Shown here piece after piece: positions 53,055 to 61,858 of a DNA stretch of 64,000 nucleotides. Under the pieces are notes generated by a model. The model was not told the DNA's origin and did not search any database. It was given only the letters and a program-made list of their open reading frames with translations. Source of the DNA: an uncultured Bradyrhizobium sp. (GTDB lineage Bacteria > Pseudomonadota > Alphaproteobacteria > Rhizobiales > Xanthobacteraceae); the NCBI RefSeq assembly GCF_936928535.1, contig NZ_CAKZHY010000099.1, positions 1-64,000 of the forward strand, read 5' to 3'. The stretch's first letter is position 1. Every line of letters begins with the position of its first letter. A program made the translations under genes and the position numbers.

Positions 53055-54091
53055 GCGCCAGCCCTCGCGCGCACGCTCATGTCCTCCGGACGCCAGGTAA
53101 GGCGAACGGCCTCGCCTTCTGCCGGTTGCGCCTTGCCGTCATTCTGACGGATCACGATCGCCGGGCCGCATTCGCTGTCGCACTGGAACAGCCAGTGATT
53201 GCCCTGGAAGATGCGCGTGACGATCTTTGCGCCAAGGCCAGCGTCGCCGAAGCCAATACGTTCAGGACGAATGCTGACCGTGACTGCACCATTCAAGCCA
53301 GCGGGCGCCGGCGCACTCCACGAGCCCGCGACGATCCGCAGCGGTACTGTGGCTCGATCGATCGTTCCGGCAAAATCGTTGGTCTTGCCCAGAAACTGCG
53401 AGACGAAGGCTGAGGCCGGCTTCTCGTAGGTCTCCTGCGGCGTGCCGATCTGCTCGATCCTGCCCTGGCTCATCACCACGATGCGGTCGGACAGCGACAT
53501 CGCCTCGTTCTGGTCGTGGGTGACGAGGATCGTGGTGGTGCCGATGGTGCGCTGGATCTGGCGCAGCTCGATCTGCATCTCCTCGCGCAGCTTGGCGTCG
53601 AGGTTGGATAGCGGCTCGTCGAGCAGCAGCACGCTCGGCTTGATCACCAGCGCGCGTGCCAGCGCGACGCGCTGCTGCTGGCCGCCGGACATGCGACGCG
53701 GATGGCGATCCTCGTATCCGGCGAGGCCCACCATCGCGAGTGCGGCACGGACGCGCTCGGCCCTGTCATCGCGCGGCACGTTGCGCATCTCGAGGCCGAA
53801 GGCGACATTCTCCGCCGCGGTCATGTGCGGAAACAGCGCATAGCTCTGGAACACGATGCCGAGCCCGCGCTTGGCGGGGTGGATCGCGGTCAGGTCCTTG
53901 CCCTCCAGGCGGATCGCACCGCGCGTGGGATCAAGGAAGCCTGCGATCATCTGCAAGGTCGTGGTCTTGCCGCAGCCGGACGGGCCAAGGAAGGAAATGA
54001 ATTCTCCCTTCCCCACCGACAGGCTGAAGTCGTCGACCACAGTCTGCGCGCCGAACTGCTTTGCCACCCGATCGAGCTCGAGAAAGGCCAT
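53051..54091 (-). CDS. ABC transporter ATP-binding protein (PotA-type)
   Basis: A 346-residue ATPase. Walker A GPSGCGKTT, signature MSGGQQQRVALARAL, Walker B VLLLDEPLSNLD and switch histidine VTHDQNEA. The C-terminal TOBE-like domain (about 270-346) is as in PotA. Powers the permease pair. Confidence 0.95.
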   Translation of the reverse strand: MAFLELDRVAKQFGAQTVVDDFSLSVGKGEFISFLGPSGCGKTTTLQMIAGFLDPTRGAIRLEGKDLTAIHPAKRGLGIVFQSYALFPHMTAAENVAFGLEMRNVPRDDRAERVRAALAMVGLAGYEDRHPRRMSGGQQQRVALARALVIKPSVLLLDEPLSNLDAKLREEMQIELRQIQRTIGTTTILVTHDQNEAMSLSDRIVVMSQGRIEQIGTPQETYEKPASAFVSQFLGKTNDFAGTIDRATVPLRIVAGSWSAPAPAGLNGAVTVSIRPERIGFGDAGLGAKIVTRIFQGNHWLFQCDSECGPAIVIRQNDGKAQPAEGEAVRLTWRPEDMSVRARAGA

Positions 54092-54117
54092 ACGCGGTCT
54101 CCGCTACGACGATCAGA

Positions 54118-55155
54118 TCAGCGCTCGACCTCGCGGTTCCAGCGCTTGGTCCACTCCTCGCGCTTCTCGTTGATGGTGGTCCAATCGGGATTATAGAGCT
54201 TGGCCGCGCGCTCGCCGATCGGGGCCATCTTGCCGAGCTCCGACGGCACCTTCAGGGATTTCAGCACCGGGCCGTAGCCGTAATCCTTCAGCATCACGAG
54301 CTGGATCTTGGGATCGAGCAGCATCTTGACGAACTTGGATGCCAGCGGCGAGGCGTTGGGCTTGGCGATCGGGCACGCCGTTGTCAGTAGCGTCGCGGCG
54401 CCTTCCTTGGGATAGACGAAGTCCACCGGGAAGCCGGTATTCGCGAAACTCTGCACGCGGCCGGTGCCCCACACCGCGATCACGGCCTGGCCGGACTGAA
54501 ACAGCTCGGTCATCTTGCCCGGCGACGGCTCATAGGCGAGCACGTTCGGATTGATCTCTTCCTTGAATATCTTGAAGCCGGAATCGACGTTGGACTCGCC
54601 GCCGCCATTCATCTTCGACAGCATGACCAGAGCTTCGAGGCCATAGGTGTTGTTGATCGGCGGGATGACGAGCTGCTTGGCGTATTTCGTGTCCTTCAGA
54701 TCGTTCCACGAGGTCGGTGGCGCCCAGCCTTTCTCCTTGAACACCTTGGTGTTGTACATCAGGCCGGTGGCGACGATACCGATCGCCACGGCGCGATCGT
54801 CCTTGAAGCGCGCGGTGTCGTAGAGATCGGCGGCCGGCAGGCCGTCGAGCTTGCCGCAGAAGCCGAGCTGGATCGCCTGGTACATCGGGCCGTCGTCGAC
54901 GATGGCGACGTCGATCTGCTGGTTGCCCTTCTGCGCCTGCAGCTTGGCGAGCGTGTCGGTGGAGTTGCCGGCGACGTATTCGACCTTGACGTTGTTCTCC
55001 TTCTCGAAGGTCGGGATCACCTCGTCGCGGATGGTCTTCTCGAACGAGCCGCCATAGCCGGCGACATAGAGCGTTGTCTGCTGGGCCGAGACGGCCGACG
55101 GGACGGCGATGAGCGCTGCGAAGCTGACCGCGGTCAGAAGGCGAAAAGTCGTCAT
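54118..55155 (-). CDS. ABC transporter substrate-binding protein (PotD-like)
   Basis: A 345-residue periplasmic protein. Signal peptide ends SAVSAQQ. The mature part starts LYVAGYGGSFEKTIRDEVIP and has WNDLKDTKYAKQLVIPP, a PotD/SBP_bac_8-like fold. First gene of the operon; GGAGGG precedes the ATG at 55155. Ligand is probably an amino acid derivative or polyamine-like compound, given the following dehydrogenase genes. Confidence 0.93.
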   Translation of the reverse strand: MTTFRLLTAVSFAALIAVPSAVSAQQTTLYVAGYGGSFEKTIRDEVIPTFEKENNVKVEYVAGNSTDTLAKLQAQKGNQQIDVAIVDDGPMYQAIQLGFCGKLDGLPAADLYDTARFKDDRAVAIGIVATGLMYNTKVFKEKGWAPPTSWNDLKDTKYAKQLVIPPINNTYGLEALVMLSKMNGGGESNVDSGFKIFKEEINPNVLAYEPSPGKMTELFQSGQAVIAVWGTGRVQSFANTGFPVDFVYPKEGAATLLTTACPIAKPNASPLASKFVKMLLDPKIQLVMLKDYGYGPVLKSLKVPSELGKMAPIGERAAKLYNPDWTTINEKREEWTKRWNREVER

Positions 55156-55272
55156 GAATCCCTCCAATCTGCCGAAAAAGCGGGCCGTCTCCAGTCCTGA
55201 TGAAAAGATCGCAAACCCCGGCTTCCATCGTCCAATGAATAATGACACCCTCTGCATGCGTAAATGTTATGA

Positions 55273-56184
55273 ATGGAAACCGAGATGGCGCGGATCAATT
55301 CGCGGCAGGTGGAGGCCTTCCGGGCGATGATGCTGACCGGCAGCGTCACCGAGGCGGCGGCATTAATGACCGTCACGCAGCCGGCAGTGAGCCGGTTGCT
55401 GCGCGACCTCCAGGCGCTGTTGAAGATGGAGTTGTTCGAGCGGCGCGGCACGGGCCTAGTGCCGACCGCTGCGGCGATGGCGCTCTACACGGAGGTCGAG
55501 CGCTCCTTCGTCGGCCTCGAACGCATCACTGCGGCGGCCGAAGAAATTCGCGGGCGGCGCACCGGCTCGCTGCGGATCGCGGCATTACCGGCGCTGTCGA
55601 ACGGCTATCTGCCGCGGCTCACCGGGCATTTCCTCAAGGAGCGGCCGAACCTCAATCTCGCATTCTTCGGCGTGATCTCGCCGATCGTGGTCGATTGGGT
55701 GCTGAACAATCAGTGCGACGTCGGCTTCGCCGAGGTGCCGATCGCGCATTCCGGCCTGCCAACCATGAAATTGCCCGCGCCCGCCCGTGTCGCAGTGCTG
55801 CCGACGGGTCATCGACTTGCGGAGAAGGAGGTGCTGGAGCCGCGCGACTTCGAGGGCGAGACGTTCATCTCGCTGTCGGCGGGATCGTCGAGCCGGCACC
55901 TCGTCGACCAGATTTTTCATCGTCACGATGTCCGCCGCGTGCTGCGCGTGGAGACGGCGCTGTCGGAGATCATGTGCGGAATGGTGTCGTCAGGACTCGG
56001 CGTCGCGATCTGCGATCCCTTCACGGCCCAGGAGTTCTCCACCCGAGGCGTCGTCGTGCGCCGCTTTCTGCCGCGCATCGACTTCGAATTCTCCGCCGTG
56101 TTTCCGGCGCAGCGCAGCCCCTCGCCGGTGGCGCTCGATCTGGTCGAGACGATGCGCAAATCGCTCGCGGAGTTCGAGCGCTAG
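55273..56184 (+). CDS. LysR-family regulator of the importer/dehydrogenase operon
   Basis: A 303-residue regulator. The helix-turn-helix lies in VEAFRAMMLTGSVTEAAALM and the following TVTQPAVSRLLRDLQ (about 13-47). The C-terminal domain (about 95-300) is a periplasmic-binding-like effector fold. It is divergent from the substrate-binding protein, as OccR and NocR are from opine genes. ATG at 55285 is an alternative start. Its stop and that of the converging amidohydrolase share the same CTAG. I cannot place a certain T-N11-A operator in the 117-bp gap. Confidence 0.93.
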   Translation: METEMARINSRQVEAFRAMMLTGSVTEAAALMTVTQPAVSRLLRDLQALLKMELFERRGTGLVPTAAAMALYTEVERSFVGLERITAAAEEIRGRRTGSLRIAALPALSNGYLPRLTGHFLKERPNLNLAFFGVISPIVVDWVLNNQCDVGFAEVPIAHSGLPTMKLPAPARVAVLPTGHRLAEKEVLEPRDFEGETFISLSAGSSSRHLVDQIFHRHDVRRVLRVETALSEIMCGMVSSGLGVAICDPFTAQEFSTRGVVVRRFLPRIDFEFSAVFPAQRSPSPVALDLVETMRKSLAEFER

Positions 56185-57554
56185 CCGTTGAACGCCGCCT
56201 GCGCCTCCGGCAAATCCCAGATCTTGCCGATCGCGGCGGTGCCTGCCGCGGTGATCGCGGCTTCATCGGCGCCGAGATAGCGCCCCTCGTCGACCAGCAT
56301 GCGGCCGTCGACCATGACCTGATCGATATTGGCGCGGTTGGCGAGTGCGATCAGCGCGCGGCGCGGGTCGAACAGCGGCTGGAGGTGCGGATGCGTGAGA
56401 TCGACCACAGTGAGGTCGGCGGTCGCGCCTGATACAATCCGGCCTAGATCCGGCCGCTTGATGACGTCGGCGGCGACAGCCGTGTTCGCCTCAATCAGTT
56501 CGGGCGAGTTGGCGACGTCGGCGCGCTGCGAGGTGATCTTGGAGATCAGCGAGGCCGCATTGAGCTCGCCGAGCAGATCCATATTGTAGCCGTCAGTGCC
56601 GACCACGGTGCGCACGCCGTGCTCGGCAAACCGGCTGAACGCCGCGGTGACGCCGGCGCGCGCGAACACGCGCGGACAATTCAGCACGGTCATGCCGCGC
56701 GTGGCCATCAGCTTGAGATCATCGTCGCTTGAGAACATGCAGTGCGCGGCCATGAGGTCGGGCGCGAGCAGGCCGAGCCAATCCAGATATTCCGCCGGCG
56801 TGCGACCGCCATAACGCTTGCCGATGGTCTCAACCTCGGCGCGGCTCTGCGCCATATGCGTCGTGATGGGTACGCCAAGCTCGCGCGCCCGCGTGGCGCA
56901 GGCCTTCAGCAGATCCGGGCCGCAGGTGTCGGTCGCGTGCGGGCTCATGGCGAGGCTGATGCGGCCATCGCCGCGATTGTTCCAGCGCTGGTAGAGCGCA
57001 TCCCATGTCGTCATGTCAGCGGCGCCGTCATCGCCGGAATAGCTGACCACGCCGTCCGGACCCGCCTTGGCGTCTGACGTCGAGAACAGATAGGGCGCGC
57101 CGTAGAAACGGATGCCCATCTCCTCGGCCGCGTCGAACATTTCCGGGATCGAATTGCGGAACGGCTCCATCACCGTGGTGGCGCCGCCCTTGAGCAGTTG
57201 GAGAATGCCGAGCCGTGCCACCGCGAGCCGCTCCTCCGCCGACAATATCTCGGCACCGCGCTTGGTCAGCGGCAAGAGGACCGTGTAGACGATGCTCTGG
57301 TTGTTCTTGCGGCCATTGCCATCCTCGCTGTGGCTGCGCGCCACCGCCTCCGAGAAGCAGTGATTGTGCAGGTTGAGCAGACCCGGCAGCACGAAGCGGC
57401 CGGGGCGATCGTAGACCTGATCCGCGCTTGGCTTGTCGCGCGTGACGGCCGCGATCTTCTTGCCTTCGACCAGAACCCACCGGTCGCGCAGCACATCCTG
57501 CGCGCCGTCCTTGCGTGACAGCACATAGCTGCCGAAGATTGCTGTGGTGCTCAT
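56181..57554 (-). CDS. Amidohydrolase-family protein (deaminase/chlorohydrolase-like)
   Basis: A 457-residue metal-dependent hydrolase. The HxH motif is HNH at 63-65; a metal histidine is in THMAQSRAE, another in LMAAHCMFSS, and the catalytic aspartate in VVGTDGYNMDLL. This pattern fits the cytosine-deaminase/TrzN/AtzA-like group rather than cyclic hydantoinases. Start is the ATG at 57554. Last gene of the carbamoylase operon; stop overlaps the LysR stop by 4 bp through CTAG. Confidence 0.9.
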   Translation of the reverse strand: MSTTAIFGSYVLSRKDGAQDVLRDRWVLVEGKKIAAVTRDKPSADQVYDRPGRFVLPGLLNLHNHCFSEAVARSHSEDGNGRKNNQSIVYTVLLPLTKRGAEILSAEERLAVARLGILQLLKGGATTVMEPFRNSIPEMFDAAEEMGIRFYGAPYLFSTSDAKAGPDGVVSYSGDDGAADMTTWDALYQRWNNRGDGRISLAMSPHATDTCGPDLLKACATRARELGVPITTHMAQSRAEVETIGKRYGGRTPAEYLDWLGLLAPDLMAAHCMFSSDDDLKLMATRGMTVLNCPRVFARAGVTAAFSRFAEHGVRTVVGTDGYNMDLLGELNAASLISKITSQRADVANSPELIEANTAVAADVIKRPDLGRIVSGATADLTVVDLTHPHLQPLFDPRRALIALANRANIDQVMVDGRMLVDEGRYLGADEAAITAAGTAAIGKIWDLPEAQAAFNG

Positions 57555-57634
57555 GCGGGACGTACGTTCCAGAAGACGACGGTGCCGTCGAGAATGATTA
57601 CGAGGTGCTCCTAACAAACTGCATCGTTCGTGTA

Positions 57635-58291
57635 TCAGCTATTCAACAAGACCGCGCCGATCGCGACCGCAACCGCCTGTTGCACCGGCTCGACCACGGG
57701 CACGCCGATGGCGTCCGCGATCGCCGCGCGGTGCGAGGCCATGCCCGCACAGCCCATCACCACGACATCGGCGCGATACTGCGTGACCAGCGCGCGGCCG
57801 GCCTCGATCAATCGCCCGCGGATATCAGCGCCTGCCGTCTCCGCCGCGCTGGCGCCGACCGACCAGCTCCCGGCATAACGGCCATCGACACCCATCACCC
57901 GCGCCATACGTTGCTGGCGGCGGATGCTCGACGGCGACAGCGCGATGATGCCAAAACGTTCGCCCAGCATCAGCGCTCGAAAGATGCCGCATTCGGCGAT
58001 GCCCATCACGGGACGGCCGCCTGCCGCCTCACGCACCGCATGCAGGCCGGGATCGCTGAAGCAGGCGAGCACGAAAGCGTCGGCGTCGTCGCGCGAGACA
58101 CGGTTCACCAGCGGCATCACGACGCCGTCGGAATCGCGCTGCGAGCTGATGCTTGGCGGTCCCTCGGCGAGACCGACCACCTCGATCTCGGGCCCGCCCG
58201 CGACGCGCAGTGGCGCCACCGCGTCGTCGATCGCCGCCGTCACCGACGCCGAGGAGTTGGGGTTGATAACGAGGATGCGGCGACGGGTCAT
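57635..58291 (-). CDS. Asp/Glu/hydantoin racemase-family protein
   Basis: A 218-residue racemase-like protein. It starts ILVINPNSSASVTAAIDDAV; the two cysteines of a two-base mechanism are in VLACFSDPGL and VVMGCAGMA. Hydantoin racemases have this pattern. ATG at 58291 is preferred; the frame opens at a TTG at 58303. It follows the chimeric gene by 21 bp, suggesting one transcript. Together with the carbamoylase it would let D- and L-forms interconvert before hydrolysis. Confidence 0.88.
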   Translation of the reverse strand: MTRRRILVINPNSSASVTAAIDDAVAPLRVAGGPEIEVVGLAEGPPSISSQRDSDGVVMPLVNRVSRDDADAFVLACFSDPGLHAVREAAGGRPVMGIAECGIFRALMLGERFGIIALSPSSIRRQQRMARVMGVDGRYAGSWSVGASAAETAGADIRGRLIEAGRALVTQYRADVVVMGCAGMASHRAAIADAIGVPVVEPVQQAVAVAIGAVLLNS

Positions 58292-58312
58292 GGCAAGGCT
58301 CAATGGCGTGAC

Positions 58313-59326
58313 TCAACGGTTGGCGGCCTCGTGGCGCAGGAAATTTTCGGCGATCTTCTCGCCGGTCGTGATCCAGACGTCCGGGCATGATTTTGCGTAG
58401 GTGAGAAATTCGCGCAGCAGGCGCAGCCGCATGGGGCGGCCGCTGCATTGCGGATGCAGCACGGTCGTCACCATCGCGCCCCAATCGCGGACCTCGTCGA
58501 GCTCGTCCTTCCAGATCGACAGCACATGCTCCTTGGGGAAGATCGAGCGCGGGCTGAAGCGCGCGGAGAGGCCATGCATCCAGTCGTCATAGCTCGCCGT
58601 CACCGCATCGAGCGCCTCGGCGATTGCCTGCTGCAACGCCTTTTCCTTGACCGGCAGCGCGATGCCCGTGAACTGCGTCGCGAAGGGACCACCGACCGGC
58701 GCATAGGCGCCCGGCTCGAGATCCATAAGATAGGGCAGCGTCTCGTTGCCTTGCACGGCGGCGTCGATACGGCCCTGCTTGAGCTGGGTGCGTGCATCGG
58801 CCGAGCCGTCGGTACCGACGAACTGGATCTGATTGCCGGCGCAGTTCTTCTGGCTCCATTTGTCGATCTCGGCCGGAAACATGGTGCGGCGGCTGGCGCC
58901 GACCTTCCTGCCGCACAGCGCGGCCATGTCCTTGAACTCCGCCGCACGGGACTGCTGCACGAAGAACTTTGGACCGCTGCGCAGATAGTCGACGAAAGAG
59001 GCGATCTCGTGCCGGCTCGCATAGTCGGTGAAGCCGGACAGGATGGCATCCACCCGGCCCGTCGAGATCGACGGCATGAATTCGGCGAAGCTGGTCTCGG
59101 TCCATTCGATCTTGACGCCAAGCTTGCGCCCGAGCGCCTCGCCGAGATCGACGTCGAAGCCGGAGAGCGCGTTGGTGGCGGGATCGCGGAACTCCATCGG
59201 CGGATAGTTCGGAACCAGCGCCACCTTCAGGCTACCGCGCTTGCTGATGTCAGGCGGCAGCTCCACCGCCAAGGCCGATACGCTCATGGCGCCCAACAGC
59301 GCCGCCGCAACCAAAACTCTCTTCAT
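58313..59326 (-). CDS. Chimeric protein: amino acid-binding protein N-terminus fused to a polysaccharide-deacetylase C-terminus
   Basis: 337 residues. Residues 1-243 or so are a family-3 periplasmic binding protein: signal peptide ending ALAVELP, then LKVALVPNYPPMEFRDPATN and GFDVDLGEALGRKLG, close to the gene at 60969. The expected ending (such as GDGSYRAILDKWGL in that neighbour) is missing. From about residue 244 the sequence is SYDDWMHGLSARFSPRSIFP ... AMVTTVLHPQCSGRPMRLRL ... DVWITTGEKIAENFL, the C-terminal end of allantoinase-like polysaccharide deacetylases. The NodB catalytic residues are absent. The junction is near 58592-58600. The fusion fits a deletion between two adjacent genes; a misassembly cannot be excluded. 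Starts at the ATG 59326; 59347 is an alternative. Confidence 0.8.
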   Translation of the reverse strand: MKRVLVAAALLGAMSVSALAVELPPDISKRGSLKVALVPNYPPMEFRDPATNALSGFDVDLGEALGRKLGVKIEWTETSFAEFMPSISTGRVDAILSGFTDYASRHEIASFVDYLRSGPKFFVQQSRAAEFKDMAALCGRKVGASRRTMFPAEIDKWSQKNCAGNQIQFVGTDGSADARTQLKQGRIDAAVQGNETLPYLMDLEPGAYAPVGGPFATQFTGIALPVKEKALQQAIAEALDAVTASYDDWMHGLSARFSPRSIFPKEHVLSIWKDELDEVRDWGAMVTTVLHPQCSGRPMRLRLLREFLTYAKSCPDVWITTGEKIAENFLRHEAANR

Positions 59327-59353
59327 CACCACGCCCCCAGTTTGCATGAATGC

Positions 59354-60118
59354 TCAGATCACAGCCGAAAGAAATGCCTTGGTGCGCTCTTCGCGCGGCG
59401 CGCCCAACACGTCCGTGGCGCGGCCCTGCTCGACGATCGCGCCCTGGTCCATGTAGACGACGCGGTCGGCGACCTCGCGGGCGAAGCCGAGCTCGTGCGT
59501 CACCACCATCATGGTCATGCCGCTCTTCGCCAGCTCCTTCATGACGGCGAGCACCTCGCCGACCAGCTCAGGATCGAGCGCGCTGGTCGGTTCGTCGAAC
59601 AGCATCAGCATCGGCTTCATGGCGAGCGCACGGGCAATCGCCACCCGCTGCTGCTGGCCGCCGGAGAGCTGCGCAGGGTACGAATTGGCCTTGGCTGCAA
59701 GCCCGACACGCCGAAGCAACTCGAGCGCCTCGGCGCGCACCTCGTCGGGCTTGCGCCGCTGCACCTGCAGCGGCCCTTCGGTGATGTTTTCCAGAGCGGT
59801 CTTGTGCGGAAACAGGTTGAAACGCTGGAACACCATGCCGGTCTTCAGCCGCTGCCGCCCGATCTCGCGCTCGCTGAGGCGATGCAGTCGCCCGCCCTGC
59901 TCCCGCACGCCCAGAAGCTCGCCGTCGAGCCAGATACCGCCGCTATCGATGACGGCGAGCTGGTTGATGCAGCGGAGCAGCGTGGTCTTGCCGGAGCCGG
60001 AGGCGCCGATCAGGCACATCACCTCGCCGGGCCGGACGTCGAGCGAAACGCTTTTGAGAGCCTGGAACTCTCCAAAGCTTTTGCTGACGGAGCGGATCGC
60101 GACGAGGGGCTTTGTCAT
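59354..60118 (-). CDS. Polar amino acid ABC transporter ATP-binding protein
   Basis: A 254-residue ATPase. Walker A GASGSGKTT, LSGGQQQRVAIARAL, LMLFDEPTSALDPELVGEVL, and switch histidine VTHELGFA. This is the GlnQ/HisP type. Its ATG at 60118 overlaps the permease stop by 4 bp. Confidence 0.95.
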   Translation of the reverse strand: MTKPLVAIRSVSKSFGEFQALKSVSLDVRPGEVMCLIGASGSGKTTLLRCINQLAVIDSGGIWLDGELLGVREQGGRLHRLSEREIGRQRLKTGMVFQRFNLFPHKTALENITEGPLQVQRRKPDEVRAEALELLRRVGLAAKANSYPAQLSGGQQQRVAIARALAMKPMLMLFDEPTSALDPELVGEVLAVMKELAKSGMTMMVVTHELGFAREVADRVVYMDQGAIVEQGRATDVLGAPREERTKAFLSAVI

Positions 60119-60972
60119 CGCGCAACCCGCAATGTTCCGCGTGCAAAGCGACGTTCGAGCAGCATCTGGAGGGGCGTCAGGATCGAGACGACGAGCAGAT
60201 ACCAGAGCCCGGCGACGATCAGGAGCTCGATCACGCGGGAGTTGGCGTAATAGATGTTCTCGGCGTTGTGCAGCACTTCCGGATACTGGATGACGCTTGC
60301 AAGCGAGGTCGCCTTCACCATGCCGATGAACTCGTTGCCCAGCGGCGGGATCACCACGCGCATCGCCTGCGGCAGGATGATCCGGCGCAGCGCGCGCAAC
60401 CGCCCCATGCCGATCGCCTGCGCCGCTTCGTATTGGCCGATATCGACCGACAGCATGCCGGCACGCATCACCTCGGAGGTGTAGGCGCCCTGGTTGATGC
60501 CGAGCCCGAGCAGCGCCGCGAGGAACGGCGTCATGACATCGACGGCGCGCGCGCTCCACAGGCCGGGAATGCCGATCGTGGGAAACACCAGCGCGAGATT
60601 GAACCACAGCAGCAATTGCAGGATCAGCGGCGTGCCGCGGAACAACCAGGTGTAGCCGGCCGCAACCGTCTTCAACACGGGATTGGGCGAAAGCCGCATG
60701 ATCGCGACGACGATTCCAAGGACAATCCCCAGCGCCATCGCCAGCACCGCCATCACCATGGTGTTGACGATGCCTTCGAGGATGACCTTTGCCGTGATGA
60801 AGCGGCTGACATAGGACCATTCGATCTGGCCGTTCGCGAAGGCACGCGCGATCACAGCCAGCACCAGGACGATCAGCGCCGCGCTGAACCAGCGAAACCA
60901 GTGCGGCTCGCGGGCGATCCGCATCCCCGACAAGTCAGGAAAACCCTCCGCGAGCGCCGGGGCTGGCTTCAT
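60115..60972 (-). CDS. Polar amino acid ABC transporter permease
   Basis: A 285-residue permease with a 50-residue N-terminal extension before the HisM/GlnP-like core. The EAA loop is EAAQAIGMGRLRALRRIILP. Overlaps the binding-protein gene and the ATPase gene by 4 bp each. Start at 60972. Confidence 0.93.
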   Translation of the reverse strand: MKPAPALAEGFPDLSGMRIAREPHWFRWFSAALIVLVLAVIARAFANGQIEWSYVSRFITAKVILEGIVNTMVMAVLAMALGIVLGIVVAIMRLSPNPVLKTVAAGYTWLFRGTPLILQLLLWFNLALVFPTIGIPGLWSARAVDVMTPFLAALLGLGINQGAYTSEVMRAGMLSVDIGQYEAAQAIGMGRLRALRRIILPQAMRVVIPPLGNEFIGMVKATSLASVIQYPEVLHNAENIYYANSRVIELLIVAGLWYLLVVSILTPLQMLLERRFARGTLRVAR

Positions 60973-61796
60973 TGTGGTGCCGCGTTCAGCATGGGCTGGG
61001 TCACAGCGTTGGCGCCGAGGCCCCATTTGTCGAGAATGGCCCTGTAGGAGCCGTCACCGATCATCGCCGTGAGCTTCTCCGTCACCACCTCCCGCAAGGC
61101 CGCATCGTCCTTGCGGAACATGATGCCCTGATAGCCTTTGGCAAAAGCCTCGCCGACGATGCGGTATTTGCCGGGCTCCTGCGTCTGCGCATAAGGCAGC
61201 GTCTCGCTGCCCTGCACGGCGGCGTCGATGCGGCCCTGTTTGAGCTGGTTGCGGACGTCGATCGAGTTTTCGCCCGGCACATACTGGATCGCCGGCTTGC
61301 CGGCCGCCTCGCAATTCTGCTTGCTCCACTTCTCGATCTCGACCGGGAAGCTGGTGCTGCGGGTGGTGCCGACCTTCTTGCCGCAGAGGTCGGTCGCAGC
61401 CTTCGCTTCGCTCTCCGCCATCACGAAGAACTGTGGCCCGGTCGTGAGGTAATCGACGAAATCGGCGGTCTCCCGCCGCGAGGCGCGGTCTGAAATACCG
61501 GAGATGATGAAATCGGCGCGCTTGGTCTGGAGCGAGGGGATCAGTTCGGCGAACGGCGTCTCGCTCCAGACGATCTTGAGGCCGCCGAGCCGCTTGGCAA
61601 GTTCGTTCGCCAGGTCGATGTCGAGCCCGACCAGCTCGTTGCTGGCGGGATCGCGATATTCCATCGGGGCGTAGGTCGAGTTGACCGTGAGCTTGAGCGT
61701 GCCCGCCTGTTTGATCTCCGTCGGAAGCTCGACCGCTTGCGCGGATGTCACGGCAGCCAGCGCTGCGAAACCGAGGGAAAGCGAGAGGCGTGTCAT
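60969..61796 (-). CDS. Polar amino acid ABC transporter substrate-binding protein
   Basis: A 275-residue periplasmic protein. Signal peptide ends AVTSAQAVELP. The mature part has LKLTVNSTYAPMEYRDPASN, GLDIDLANELAKRLGG and the ending SYRAILDKWGLG. It is the intact counterpart of the chimeric protein two genes downstream, to which it is clearly similar along its first 240 residues. AAGGAG precedes the ATG. Confidence 0.95.
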   Translation of the reverse strand: MTRLSLSLGFAALAAVTSAQAVELPTEIKQAGTLKLTVNSTYAPMEYRDPASNELVGLDIDLANELAKRLGGLKIVWSETPFAELIPSLQTKRADFIISGISDRASRRETADFVDYLTTGPQFFVMAESEAKAATDLCGKKVGTTRSTSFPVEIEKWSKQNCEAAGKPAIQYVPGENSIDVRNQLKQGRIDAAVQGSETLPYAQTQEPGKYRIVGEAFAKGYQGIMFRKDDAALREVVTEKLTAMIGDGSYRAILDKWGLGANAVTQPMLNAAPQ

Positions 61797-61858
61797 GTCA
61801 GCTCCTTCAACCCTTCGTTAGTCCTTTGCCGATCTCTTGCCAGCGCTGTGCCATTTGC

